Positions 51,386 through 60,105 of a stretch of 64,000 nt of DNA are shown here, in pieces. The stretch's first letter is position 1. Every line of letters begins with the position of its first letter. This DNA comes from Acidobacteriota bacterium (GTDB lineage Bacteria; Acidobacteriota; Blastocatellia; Pyrinomonadales; Pyrinomonadaceae): positions 59,750 to 123,749 of the forward strand of contig JAIVJZ010000005.1 in assembly GCA_020199775.1 (NCBI GenBank), in the 5' to 3' direction. A model generated the notes under the pieces. That model was not told the origin of the DNA. It made no database searches and saw only the letters and a program-made list of their open reading frames with translations. A program made the translations under genes and the position numbers.

Positions 51386-52144
51386 AAATGCCATGATGTT
51401 GTAGCCGCAATCCACGTGGATGACTTCGCCGGTGATGCCGGAAGAGAGCGGGCCGCACAGGAAGAGCGCGGTGTTGCCGACTTCGCTCGCCTCGACGTTG
51501 CGGCGAAGCGGCGCGCGTTCCGCGTGGTGCTTCAACATCGCGCCCATGTTGCCGACGCCGCGCGCGGCGAGCGTGTTGATCGGCCCCGCGCTGATGGCGT
51601 TGACGCGGATGTTGTGTTTGCCGAGGTCGCTCGCCAGATACCGCGTGCTCGCTTCGAGCGCGGCCTTGGCGATGCCCATCACGTTGTAGTTCGGCACAAC
51701 CTTCTCCGCGCCGTAATAGCTCATCGAGACGATGCTGCCGCCCTCCGTCATCAAAGGCGCGGCGGCGCGCGCCAACGTTGCGAGCGAGTATGCGCTGATT
51801 TCGAGCGCGGTCTGAAAAGCTTCCAGCGAGGTGTTGACGTAGTCGCCCTCCAGAGCCTCGCGCGGCGCGAAGGCGAGACTGTGAACGAGAAAATCGAGCC
51901 GGCCGAATTCGTCCTTGACGCGCGCGAACGTCTGCGAAACCTCTTCCGGGTTCACCACGTCGCATTGAGACAGCGCCGCGCCCGGCAGATTTTTCGTCAA
52001 ACTCTCCACGTTCTCGCGCAGCCGCTCGTTCTGATACGTGAACGTGAGCCGCGCGCCCGCGCCCGACAACGCCTGAGCCGTAGCCCACGCAATCGAACGC
52101 TTGTTTGCCACGCCGAACACGATGCCGAATTTATTCTCCAACAT
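51383..52144 (-). CDS. fabI: enoyl-[acyl-carrier-protein] reductase (NADH)
   Basis: 253 residues of the divergent short-chain dehydrogenase group. The nucleotide site is GVANKRSIAWATAQAL (about 11-26). The Tyr-x6-Lys catalytic set is in SYYGAEKVVPNYNVMGIAKA (Tyr about 156, Lys about 163). The tail is CGYNIMAF. It carries out the last reduction of each fatty acid elongation cycle and is the target of triclosan-type inhibitors. ATG 52144 has no ribosome binding site, with a class C hairpin 16 bases upstream. Confidence 0.95.
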   Translation of the reverse strand: MLENKFGIVFGVANKRSIAWATAQALSGAGARLTFTYQNERLRENVESLTKNLPGAALSQCDVVNPEEVSQTFARVKDEFGRLDFLVHSLAFAPREALEGDYVNTSLEAFQTALEISAYSLATLARAAAPLMTEGGSIVSMSYYGAEKVVPNYNVMGIAKAALEASTRYLASDLGKHNIRVNAISAGPINTLAARGVGNMGAMLKHHAERAPLRRNVEASEVGNTALFLCGPLSSGITGEVIHVDCGYNIMAF

Positions 52145-52160
52145 AGATTCAGAACCCCGG

Positions 52161-52242
52161 GTTTCAAGTTTCAGGTTTCAGGTTTCAAGTCTGAAGGTTC
52201 GAGGTTTTTAAACTTGAAACCTGAAACTTGAAACCTGAAACT
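52161..52242. repeat. heptad hairpin 21, class C
   Basis: Left arm 52161-52190 (AAGTTTC, AGGTTTC, AGGTTTC) and right arm 52211-52242, loop about 20 bases. It lies between the M48 peptidase stop and the fabI start (minus strand, tandem). Confidence 0.93.
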
Positions 52243-52248
52243 CAATAG

Positions 52249-53238
52249 TTAAGCCGCCGCGATCTCCGGCGCGCCGTTCATCAGACGCCCGTACTGATCG
52301 CTCTCGACCCATTTCAAAATCTCCGACGTGCGCCAGACGGGGAACGGGTGCGAGAGGCCGCTCGTGATGATGTCAGCCCAGAAGCGGTCGAGCGCACGCT
52401 CGTCGTAATTTTTCTGGAAGTCGCGCGCCTGCACGAGGAATTGTTCATAGTCAACTTTCGAGGCGAACGTGCCGCCGCAGAGTTTCATCATCGTGCGGCC
52501 GATCACGTCGGCGTCCTGCGTCACGAGCAGCGCGGCGCGGTCGCACGACAACTCGGCGCGGCGCGACCAGGCGAGCAACGCCGACCGCATCGTGGTGGAC
52601 AAAATCTGCGCGACGAGACTCGCCACCGGCGCGGCCGCAATCGCGACGTTCGCCAACGCTTCGAGCAGATGCGCGACCGTCAGATACAGCACGTGCTCGG
52701 CGTGGATGTGGCCGACTTCGTGCGCGACGACGGCGAGCACTTCTTCGTCCGTCAGGCGTTCGAGCAGGCCGGAATAGAGCACGATGACGGGGCGTTCGAC
52801 GCCGCCTGTGAAGGCGTTGACCATTGGCGACTGCTGCACGAACAGTTCCGGCATGTCCACGCCGAGCGTCGTGCAGGCGACCTGCAACTTGGCGTAGAGG
52901 TCTGGGCATTGTTTCGGCGTCACGCGCACCGCGCTCGCCGTAAAGATGACGCGGATGGCCGATTCGCCGGTCACCGACAACAGCTTTTTGACCGCCGTGT
53001 CGATGCCGGGGATCGCGCGCAGGGTGGCGAGCGCGCGGCTGTCGGCCGGGTGGATGTAAGAATCTTTGTCGAGTTCGGCGAATTTTTTATGCGGCACGCC
53101 CGTGAGCGGCAGGCGGCACCGGCCGCACTTCGCGCTCCCGACCATGTCGGCGCGCGTCTGATTCAACTGCCCGCAAAAACGGCAACGCACCGGCGTTCCG
53201 TTGTTTTCACCATTGGGGACGGATTCAATATCAGCCAT
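52249..53238 (-). CDS. M48-family metallopeptidase with N-terminal zinc ribbon
   Basis: 329 residues. A zinc ribbon (CRFCG...CGRC at about 19-41) precedes an M48 peptidase domain. Its HEVGH (about 172-176) lies in VVAHEVGHIHAEH, the third ligand Glu is in RRAELSCDRAALL (about 221), and the HPF motif is SHPFPVWR near 302. The segment LTVAHLLEALANVAIAAAPV may associate with the membrane, but no signal peptide is seen, so the enzyme is probably cytoplasmic-side. It is related to HtpX-like quality-control peptidases. It is first of the M48-fabI-LOG tandem group. Confidence 0.88.
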   Translation of the reverse strand: MADIESVPNGENNGTPVRCRFCGQLNQTRADMVGSAKCGRCRLPLTGVPHKKFAELDKDSYIHPADSRALATLRAIPGIDTAVKKLLSVTGESAIRVIFTASAVRVTPKQCPDLYAKLQVACTTLGVDMPELFVQQSPMVNAFTGGVERPVIVLYSGLLERLTDEEVLAVVAHEVGHIHAEHVLYLTVAHLLEALANVAIAAAPVASLVAQILSTTMRSALLAWSRRAELSCDRAALLVTQDADVIGRTMMKLCGGTFASKVDYEQFLVQARDFQKNYDERALDRFWADIITSGLSHPFPVWRTSEILKWVESDQYGRLMNGAPEIAAA

Positions 53239-53348
53239 GAGTTCAACCCTTCGTTACAGCAAATAAATTTTCGGGGAGACGTGCCGCCCAAGTATCAACG
53301 ATTGCGCGGCGCGACTGCAAGCGTGTACAACGGGCGCGCCCAGACCGC

Positions 53349-53756
53349 TCAGCGAACCGTCACCTTGAGCGTATAAGTCGCGTTGCCGCGCGTGCCTCCG
53401 ACTTCGATCACATAGTCGCCGCTCTCCGGCAACTTGCCGCTCCAGTCCGTTGACTCTGGCATCTCCTCCGCGCCTTCGGGCGTGTCGTTTGAAGGCGGGT
53501 GGATGATGAAGACCGCGTTGCGTTCGACCGAAGTAATGCTCACGGTCATCTGCTGCCCGGCCCGCGCGCCGACGATGTAACGATCCCGCGTGCCACGCAC
53601 CACAGAGTTTTTCAGGGTGGCCGTCGTGCGCCCGCGCGCGAAACGCACGCGCTTCGTTAAACCCTCTTGCGCGGCGAACGCGCAGGTCGCCAGCAGCAGC
53701 AGCAGCAATCCTAAAAATGCCGCCGCCGGTTTTAGTTTGAATGATTGCCTGATCAT
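53349..53756 (-). CDS. small secreted PPC-like beta-sandwich protein
   Basis: 135 residues. The signal peptide is [21 protein letters not shown] single beta-sandwich domain (about 32-135) follows: [55 protein letters not shown]. The pattern is like the bacterial pre-peptidase C-terminal domain and small proteins with AGQ...S..NA.F patterns. Function unknown. It sits 26 bases after the purH stop on the same strand. Confidence 0.75.
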   Translation of the reverse strand: MIRQSFKLKPAAAFLGLLLLLLATCAFAAQEGLTKRVRFARGRTTATLKNSVVRGTRDRYIVGARAGQQMTVSITSVERNAVFIIHPPSNDTPEGAEEMPESTDWSGKLPESGDYVIEVGGTRGNATYTLKVTVR

Positions 53757-53782
53757 CGTCGTCTCAAGTTTCCTCCCCGCGC

Positions 53783-55507
53783 TCAGTGTTTGAAGTGCCG
53801 GATGCCCGTGAAGACCATCGCGAGATCGTGTTCGTCGGCGGCGGCGATGACCTCTTCATCGCGCACGGAGCCGCCGGGTTGGATGACCGCCGCGATGTTG
53901 TGGTTGGCGGCCTCGTCGATGCCGTCGCGGAAGGGGAAGAAGGCGTCGGAGGCGAGCACCGAACCGGCGACCGGCAATTGCGCGCGCATCGCGCCGAGGC
54001 GAACCGAGTCAACGCGCGACATCTGCCCCGCGCCGACACCGACGGTCTGCCCCGCGCGCGCGTAGACGATGGCGTTCGACTTCGTGTGCTTGCAGACAGA
54101 CCATGCGAAGAGGAGCGCATCGATCTCTTCGGCGGTCGGCGCGCGGCGCGAGACGACTTTGAGATCGTCGCGCGTCAGGCGGTGCAGGTCGCGCGTCTGC
54201 ACGAGCATGCCGCCGCTGATTTTCTTGTAATCGTAGTTGAGAATAGCGGCTGCTTCTTCTTCAACCCCCGGCGCGGCAACGCGCAGGACGCGCAAGTTTT
54301 TCTTGGCGCGGAGCGTTGCCAAAGCCGCCTCGTCGTAGGCGGGGGCGATGATGACTTCGGTGAAAATTTCCGTGACGGCGCGCGCCGCTTCGTCGTCAAC
54401 TTTGTGATTGAAGGCGACGATGCCGCCGAAGGCGGAGACCGGATCGGTGGCGAGCGCGCGGCGGTAAGCCTCCGCGGGCGACGAGCCCAGAGCAACGCCC
54501 GCCGGGTTCGTGTGCTTGATGACGGCGCAGGCAGCCGTGGTGAACTCACAGGCGAGTTGCCACGCGGCGTCGGCGTCCACGTAGTTGTTGAAAGACATCT
54601 CCTTGCCGGATAGCAACTCGGCGTGCGCCACGCCGCCCGCGTCTTCCTGTTCGATTTCGTAGAGCGCGGCCGCCTGATGCGGATTCTCGCCATAACGCAG
54701 ATCGGAAAGTTTGTTCAGAGACAGTTCGGCGTATTCATCAAACTCGGAATCCGCGTCGTCGTCCGCATCCTCTCCGGCGTGGTCGTCCGCGGCCTCGAAC
54801 GCGCCCGCGAGAACGTCTGCGTAGGTTTCCACGGTATCGACGATTGATTCGATGGGCGGGTACATCGCCCAATCCTCCGACTCGCCGGTCTCGGGCAGCG
54901 CGCCGAGGTAGGAGAAGACTTTGGAGTCGTAGAAGGCCGTTCGCATGAAGGCGAGGCGCGCGAGTTGGCCGCGCGTGGCGAGCGTGAGCGCGCCCTCCCG
55001 CTCCTGCATTTCGCGCAGGATTCGTTCGTAGAGTTCGGGCGCAGTGACGACGGCTACGTCCGCGTAATTCTTCGCGGCCGAGCGCACCATCGCGGGGCCG
55101 CCGATGTCTATCTGTTCGACGGCCTCCGCGAGCGTTACGCCCGCTCGCGCGACGGTTTGCTCGAACGGGTAGAGGTTGATGACGACCATGTCTATCGGCT
55201 CGATGTGGTGCGCGGCGAGCGCGTTCATGTGTTCAGCATTATCGCGCACGGCCAGCAGCCCGCCGTGGATGCGCGGGTGGAGCGTCTTGACGCGCCCGTC
55301 GAGCATTTCGGGAAAGCCCGTGACATCGGACACGTCGCGCACTGCGACGCCCGCCTCGCGCAGGGCTTCCGCCGTGCCCCCCGTGCTTAGCAGTTCGACA
55401 TCGAAGCGGCTGAGAGCGCGCGCAAACTCGACGAGCCCCGTTTTGTCCGACACGCTCAACAGCGCGCGGCGTATGCTTCGCAATCCTTCTTGGTTTTGTT
55501 TGCTCAT
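53783..55507 (-). CDS. purH: bifunctional AICAR transformylase/IMP cyclohydrolase
   Basis: 574 residues from ATG 55507. The N-terminal IMP cyclohydrolase (MGS-like) domain is at about 10-200: [45 protein letters not shown]. The C-terminal AICAR transformylase domain has [29 protein letters not shown] with its conserved Lys/His, and a closing [15 protein letters not shown]. It catalyses the last two steps of purine synthesis. An acidic insert of about 25 residues (about 240-262, Asp/Glu/Ala) makes it longer than the usual ~520-530. The start has no Shine-Dalgarno. Confidence 0.95.
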   Translation of the reverse strand: MSKQNQEGLRSIRRALLSVSDKTGLVEFARALSRFDVELLSTGGTAEALREAGVAVRDVSDVTGFPEMLDGRVKTLHPRIHGGLLAVRDNAEHMNALAAHHIEPIDMVVINLYPFEQTVARAGVTLAEAVEQIDIGGPAMVRSAAKNYADVAVVTAPELYERILREMQEREGALTLATRGQLARLAFMRTAFYDSKVFSYLGALPETGESEDWAMYPPIESIVDTVETYADVLAGAFEAADDHAGEDADDDADSEFDEYAELSLNKLSDLRYGENPHQAAALYEIEQEDAGGVAHAELLSGKEMSFNNYVDADAAWQLACEFTTAACAVIKHTNPAGVALGSSPAEAYRRALATDPVSAFGGIVAFNHKVDDEAARAVTEIFTEVIIAPAYDEAALATLRAKKNLRVLRVAAPGVEEEAAAILNYDYKKISGGMLVQTRDLHRLTRDDLKVVSRRAPTAEEIDALLFAWSVCKHTKSNAIVYARAGQTVGVGAGQMSRVDSVRLGAMRAQLPVAGSVLASDAFFPFRDGIDEAANHNIAAVIQPGGSVRDEEVIAAADEHDLAMVFTGIRHFKH

Positions 55508-55530
55508 AATTTTAAGTGACAAGATAAAAC

Positions 55531-55611
55531 AGTGAATCGTGAATCGTAAATCGTGAATAGAAGAAAGCGGAGTTTAATCTATTCACGATTCACGATTCAC
55601 GATTTACGTTC
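55531..55611. repeat. heptad hairpin 22, class E
   Basis: Left arm 55531-55560 (GTGAATC, GTGAATC, GTAAATC, GTGAATA) and right arm 55578-55611, loop about 17 bases. It lies between the VWA gene stop and the purH start on the minus strand. Confidence 0.94.
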
Positions 55612-56634
55612 TTACTGTTTCAGGCTGTAGTCTCCGCGGAGCACCTGTACGCGGAGGCGTTTGTGCGTGGGCGTCAGGGTCACTTGAAGACGATGGTCGC
55701 TCTGTGCGCGTGCGGCGGCGTCGAGGTAGTAGCCGAGTACGTACTGGCTCTGCAAGTCTTCGGTGATGGCGCGAAATATGGGCGCGAGATCGTAGGCGGC
55801 GCGTGGGTCGAGAGCGGAGCGGGCGTCGCCTAATTGGAAAAAGTGGCCGCCGGTCTGCTCGGCCAGTTCGCGAAAACCTTTGGCGGGGCGGCGCGCGACG
55901 AGCCGGCCGTCGCGGGGCGTGAACAGGGGGAAGTGTATGACGTAGATGGAGACGCCGCGCAGACGCGCTTCGTTGATGACGGAGGTGTGGGGCGTGCGGC
56001 TGGACGTGTCCAGACCGTCGCTGAACAGGACGACGATGCGGCGTTCGCGCGCGTCAGCCCCGGCGACGTTGAAGGCGCGGACGGCGACGGAGGCGGCGTC
56101 GAAGATGGCCGTGTGCCGCCCGCGTCGCGGGGAGAATTGGAACGCGTCGCGCGCGCCTTTGATGTCGGCCGTGAAGGGGAGCGCGAACTCTGCCTGTTCG
56201 GAAAATTGGAGCACGGCGATGCGGGAGTTGTCGCCGAAGCGCGTGAACATAGCGAACGCCGCTTCGGTCTGCCGCGTGATGTGTTCGCGTGCGCTGCCGG
56301 ACGTGTCGAGCGCGAAAAGCATCGCGACGCGCTCCGTGCCGGTGGAGAAGTAGTCGAGTTTGACGGGACGCCCGCCGTCGCGCACCTCGAAATCGCGGAG
56401 CGTCAGGTTGGCGAAGCGTCGCCCGCGCGCGTCGGTGACGACGACGGGGACGGTGATGAGGTCGGTATTGACGCGCAGGACTTCGTCGTCTGCGACGGGC
56501 GCGTCGCTTGTTTGGGCGCAGATGCCCGCGCAGAGAAAGAGAATGAGAACGGGCGCGAGAAGAGATAACAGGAATTTGGGGCGGGCGCGTGTGCAGACGT
56601 GTCGCCGGGAAGGAACTGGACGAGGAAGGGTCAT
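55612..56634 (-). CDS. secreted VWFA-related (acidobacterial-type) protein
   Basis: 340 residues. A signal peptide (PKFLLSLLAPVLILFLCAGICA) is followed by a short beta region typical of this family (VNTDLITVPVVVTDARGRRF, LTLRDFEVRDGGRPVKL). A von Willebrand A domain (about 100-300) carries the metal-site DTSGS at about 111-115 and FSDGLDTSSRT. This layout is the VWFA-related Acidobacterial domain type and is a lineage hint. The protein is probably periplasmic or surface-exposed and binds a partner through the metal site. A 25-residue membrane peptide ORF lies just upstream. Confidence 0.87.
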   Translation of the reverse strand: MTLPRPVPSRRHVCTRARPKFLLSLLAPVLILFLCAGICAQTSDAPVADDEVLRVNTDLITVPVVVTDARGRRFANLTLRDFEVRDGGRPVKLDYFSTGTERVAMLFALDTSGSAREHITRQTEAAFAMFTRFGDNSRIAVLQFSEQAEFALPFTADIKGARDAFQFSPRRGRHTAIFDAASVAVRAFNVAGADARERRIVVLFSDGLDTSSRTPHTSVINEARLRGVSIYVIHFPLFTPRDGRLVARRPAKGFRELAEQTGGHFFQLGDARSALDPRAAYDLAPIFRAITEDLQSQYVLGYYLDAAARAQSDHRLQVTLTPTHKRLRVQVLRGDYSLKQ

Positions 56635-56646
56635 GCCGTCGTCAGG

Positions 56647-56724
56647 CTAAAACAAAAATCGCCCGAAGAACAGGATCGTCAGGATGACCGCGATAGTGAT
56701 GATGATGATCTTTACGAGACTCAC
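56647..56724 (-). CDS. 25-residue membrane peptide (small ORF)
   Basis: GTG 56724 to TAG 56647. The product begins SLVK, has one uninterrupted hydrophobic helix (IIIITIAVILTILFFG), and ends RFLF. GAGG lies eight bases upstream of the GTG, and a consensus promoter sits about 50 bases further up. The stop is 12 bases before the VWA gene. Small single-span peptides often accompany membrane complexes; nothing more can be said about its role. Confidence 0.45.
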   Translation of the reverse strand: MSLVKIIIITIAVILTILFFGRFLF

Positions 56725-56777
56725 GATTTGAACCTCAAATTGATTGGAGGTCAGGGCTACCCGCTTGCGAGGGCTGT

Positions 56778-56807
56778 ATTTTATCGGTGCATTGCGAGAA
56801 GTGTCAA
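56778..56807 (-). promoter_or_regulatory. sigma70 promoter for the small ORF and VWA gene
   Basis: On the minus strand, TTGACA (56807-56802) and TAAAAT (56783-56778) are separated by 18 bases. Confidence 0.6.
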
Positions 56808-56901
56808 CGCTTCGGGCAGAGATGGCCTGCCGCACGCCTGATTTCGCCTGAACAGCAAAACTTTAGACGTTGGGCAGGCCGTCAAAGTTCCATGTTTGCC
56901 G

Positions 56902-56952
56902 GGCGGCGGGCTATTTGATGATTGAATTATCAACCAGAGACAGCCCGCCGCC
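56902..56952 (-). terminator. hairpin after the TonB receptor gene
   Basis: An 11-bp perfect stem (56902-56912, GGCGGCGGGCT, with 56942-56952), the inner part AT-rich, 9 bases beyond the stop of the receptor gene. No T tract. Probably a terminator. Confidence 0.6.
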
Positions 56953-56960
56953 ATCGCATT

Positions 56961-59375
56961 TCATTTGAAACGCACGGACAGCCGCCCGCTGAAGAGACGC
57001 GGGAATCCGATGTGCGTGCCGCTGAAGACCGACTCGAAATTGTAGAGAAAGAGCGTGTTCGTCAAATTCTGCACGTCGAACTGCACGTTGAGCGAAGCGC
57101 GGCGTTCGCGCAGCAAGTCCGCGCCGACGGAGAAATTGAGGATGGTGCGCGGCTTGGTGCGGCCTCGCTCGAAGTCAATTTCATTGTAGAGGCGCGGGTC
57201 GAAACCGGCGGCGGCGAAATCCGCGCGGGTCGTGCCGGGTTCGACATCGGTCGGGTAGCCGGAATCGTACCGGCCACCGAAATTGGCGTAGACGCCGGAA
57301 CGCGCGTGGTTGTAGCTGAGTTGGAACTGAGCCGAGTTGCGCTGGTCGTGGTCGTTGGCGAACTTGAGGCCGGGCGCGTCGAGGCTTTCGACCGCTTCAC
57401 CGAGGAAGAGGCCGCCGTTAATCGGCGTGACGCCGTAGGCTCGCGCGTTGGCGTAAGAGGCGAAGGCGCGGAAGCCGCGTAAGTCCGAAGTCTCAAGCCG
57501 CAGTTCCTCGCCCGTGACGCGACCGGAAGAGATCGTGATCGGGAAGATGATCCCTGTGTCGAAAAATTGATCCTTGTCGCCGAAGTTGGTGATGCGCTTT
57601 TGATAGACGGTCAGGTTGATACGCAGGAAGCGCGAGAGAGCCTGTTGCGCGCCGACCTCGTAGACGTGCTGCTTGTCCGGCAGAATCGGTCGCACGCCCG
57701 CCTGACCCTGCACCACCGCGAGCGGCGACAGCGCGGCGGCCTCGGCTGAACTGGCGAGCAGCAAATTTTCGGCCGGGGGCGTCTGGAAGATGCGATTGTA
57801 GGAAGCGCGCAGCGTCGTCTGCGTGCGCGGGATGAAATAAGCCACGCCGATGCGCGGGCTGAAGGCGGCGTCTTGAATGATCAGCTTGTAGTTGTCGTAG
57901 CGCACGCCTGCGTCAATCGTGAAATTGTGAAACGGCGAGAAGCGATCTTGAATGTACGCGCTGAACATGCGCCCCGTGCGGCGTCCGTCGAAGCGGAACG
58001 GGTTGGCGGCGTTGAATGAGTTGACCGGGTTCGGCACGATTTCGCCGTCTTCGTCGATGAAGTCCTCGAAGGGCGTGGTCGGGTAGAAGCTGAATTCCTC
58101 GCGCACGGGCGTGACGGTGAACTGACCGCCGACCTTGATGTTGTGACCCCCGCGCGTGAGCGAGACGGCCGCGATGCCACCCGTATTTTGCAGCGCGCGA
58201 TCTTGAAACGCGACGACGGGCACGGAGGACGGGTTGCTCGTCAGGCGCGCCGTGCCGTAGCGGTTGAAGAACGAAAACTGGCCGAAGGTGGTCGGCGAGA
58301 AGATGCGTTCGTAGGTGACGAACTCGGAATGGTCGCGGAGTCGCTGCTTTTGATCCTGCCCGGCGATCTCCTGTTCGAGGCGGTTCGGGATTTGGAGATT
58401 CGTGCCGCCCGCGAGAAACGTGCCGCGCAGCGTGTCGTCCGGCGTGAGTTGATAATCGAGGCGCAGGAAACCTTTGCCGGTGCGCCCGAAGTTGTGAAAG
58501 TTTTCGACGGTCGGCGGGTCGAGAAAACGCTGCGAGGTGGTGGCCGACAAATTCGTGAGCAGGCCGAACTTGTCGGTGCGCGTGGAGAAGTTCACGCCGA
58601 CTTCGCCGGTCGAGAAACTGCCGCCGGAGAACGTGACGCTGCCCTGCGTCGGCGTCTCGCGCCCGGAGCGCGTGTTGACGTTGATTACTCCGCCGAGTTT
58701 GTCGCCGAACTCCGCCGAGATGCCCCCGGTCAGAACTTCGACCGTGCGCAGCGTGCGCGCGTCGAGGCTGGTGGCGAAGATGGCCGAGAGGTTATCCGTG
58801 ATCGGGATGCCGTCGACGACGTATTGCACCTGCGACTCGGAGCCGCGCGGGTGGAGGCGGCCGTTGTCGTCGGGAGCGAAGCCGGGCGCGCTCGCGACGA
58901 TGGCTTCGATGCCGCGCGAGGGCGTTGCGCCGAGGGGGCGTTCGAGCAACGTCTGGGAGATATTCGTGTCCGAAGAGGTTTTGTCGGCTTCGATGAGCGA
59001 AGCGTTTTCCGTGACGGTGACGGTTTCGTTGGCGGCGGCGATTGAGAGCGTGAAATCGACGCTCGTCGGTATGGCCGTCTCCACGTCGATGGATTTTTCG
59101 ACGGTCTGGAAGCCCGCGGCCTCGACGCGCATGGTGTAGATGTGGAACGGAACGTTTAAGAATCTGAACTCGCCCTGCGCGTCGGTCTGCGCCGTCTGTT
59201 GATAGCCGCTGGTTGGGTCGGCAATGCGCACGGATGCGCCCGGTACGAGCGCGCCGCCGGGGTCGCGCACCGTGCCCTGCACCGTGCCGATGTGGGTCTG
59301 CGCCATGGTCGCGACGCAGAAGGTTATAACCAACACCGCGCTCGCGGTGAATTTATAAATGCTTTTCCGGATCAT
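56961..59375 (-). CDS. TonB-dependent receptor with carboxypeptidase-regulatory N-terminal domain
   Basis: 804 residues. A signal peptide (KFTASAVLVITFCVATMA) is followed by a carboxypeptidase-regulatory beta-sandwich (about 28-115: GTVQGTVRDPGGALVPGASV, YTMRVEAAGFQTVEKSI). The plug domain (about 120-240) has GSESQVQYVVDGIPI and VEVLTGGISAEFGDKLGGVI, and a 22-stranded barrel runs to the C-terminal aromatic strand (LFSGRLSVRFK). It imports a large ligand such as a siderophore, glycan or peptide across the outer membrane; which one is not shown. No clear FUR box or riboswitch was seen upstream. The divergent-side gene at 59547 may be linked. Confidence 0.92.
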   Translation of the reverse strand: MIRKSIYKFTASAVLVITFCVATMAQTHIGTVQGTVRDPGGALVPGASVRIADPTSGYQQTAQTDAQGEFRFLNVPFHIYTMRVEAAGFQTVEKSIDVETAIPTSVDFTLSIAAANETVTVTENASLIEADKTSSDTNISQTLLERPLGATPSRGIEAIVASAPGFAPDDNGRLHPRGSESQVQYVVDGIPITDNLSAIFATSLDARTLRTVEVLTGGISAEFGDKLGGVINVNTRSGRETPTQGSVTFSGGSFSTGEVGVNFSTRTDKFGLLTNLSATTSQRFLDPPTVENFHNFGRTGKGFLRLDYQLTPDDTLRGTFLAGGTNLQIPNRLEQEIAGQDQKQRLRDHSEFVTYERIFSPTTFGQFSFFNRYGTARLTSNPSSVPVVAFQDRALQNTGGIAAVSLTRGGHNIKVGGQFTVTPVREEFSFYPTTPFEDFIDEDGEIVPNPVNSFNAANPFRFDGRRTGRMFSAYIQDRFSPFHNFTIDAGVRYDNYKLIIQDAAFSPRIGVAYFIPRTQTTLRASYNRIFQTPPAENLLLASSAEAAALSPLAVVQGQAGVRPILPDKQHVYEVGAQQALSRFLRINLTVYQKRITNFGDKDQFFDTGIIFPITISSGRVTGEELRLETSDLRGFRAFASYANARAYGVTPINGGLFLGEAVESLDAPGLKFANDHDQRNSAQFQLSYNHARSGVYANFGGRYDSGYPTDVEPGTTRADFAAAGFDPRLYNEIDFERGRTKPRTILNFSVGADLLRERRASLNVQFDVQNLTNTLFLYNFESVFSGTHIGFPRLFSGRLSVRFK

Positions 59376-59546
59376 ATAGTGCCTCTCTTCAAATGCTCGA
59401 CGGCATATGCCGCCGGACGCTCGGCCTGATAACCCGTCCGTCGCGGTTTGTGAAACCGGTGCGAGGGCGAAAGGCTTGAGCGTCCTGATTCTTTAAATGC
59501 TTCGAGGGCTTCGTCCGAACGACAAAGCTGTCGAAAGAAAATGCAC

Positions 59547-59948
59547 TTAGAGAAGAGAAGCGGAGGGTGGGGCGCGCCCGCGCAGGGACTCGTGCGGGGT
59601 GGAGTAGTCAGCGAAGTTTGCGGCGAGTCGCGGGGCGACGCTCGCGGTCGGTTGCAGCGCGAAGGGCGTCGTGTGAAAAAGACCGTGCGAGAGTTGTTGA
59701 TGAAACTGGCAGAGCAGGCAGTTTTTACCGGAGGGTAAAAGCTTTGCCGTCAAATCAGCTTCGCGCGCATCGTTGAGAACTGTTCCGAGAGTTGAAATTG
59801 AGGGGAGATAAATCGTGTGGCTGTGAACCAAGCCCCACGTCGCCCCGTAAAAAATCAAGAGCGGCACGAGACTGTTCATCGCCCGCGCGAAATACTTGCG
59901 GCGACGTTGAGACCCGTTTTTAATGCTGATGGGCACTGCTTCGAGCAT
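59547..59948 (-). CDS. small His/Cys-containing membrane protein upstream of the TonB receptor
   Basis: 133 residues from ATG 59948 (TTG 59984 is possible). A basic N-terminus (SQRRRKYFARA), a hydrophobic anchor (about 25-42: LVPLLIFYGATWGLVHSH), then NCLLCQFHQQLSHGLFHTTP with CxxC and several His near 79-98. The tail is Ala/Pro/Ser-rich. The Cys/His cluster could bind metal. It recalls small DUF2946-like proteins. It lies 171 bases upstream of the receptor gene in the same direction. The coding call rests on composition and the ordered motif. Confidence 0.5.
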   Translation of the reverse strand: MLEAVPISIKNGSQRRRKYFARAMNSLVPLLIFYGATWGLVHSHTIYLPSISTLGTVLNDAREADLTAKLLPSGKNCLLCQFHQQLSHGLFHTTPFALQPTASVAPRLAANFADYSTPHESLRGRAPPSASLL

Positions 59949-60105
59949 TATGTTACAGTCGGAACAAAGGGAGCGTTGAGGCAACTATAGACGCTCGCGC
60001 GCACCAGTGTCAAAGAGACCCCTTCCACAACATGCAGCCCGATTCCCGCGCCGCCTTCACAGCCAAGGCGTGATGCGCGACGACGCGACCGACGGACATA
60101 AAATT

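Noticed and set aside
59376..59546. Riboswitch upstream of the TonB receptor gene
   Set aside because: The palindrome CGGCATATGCCG and other small stems are present, but no cobalamin box or other known riboswitch core was found.
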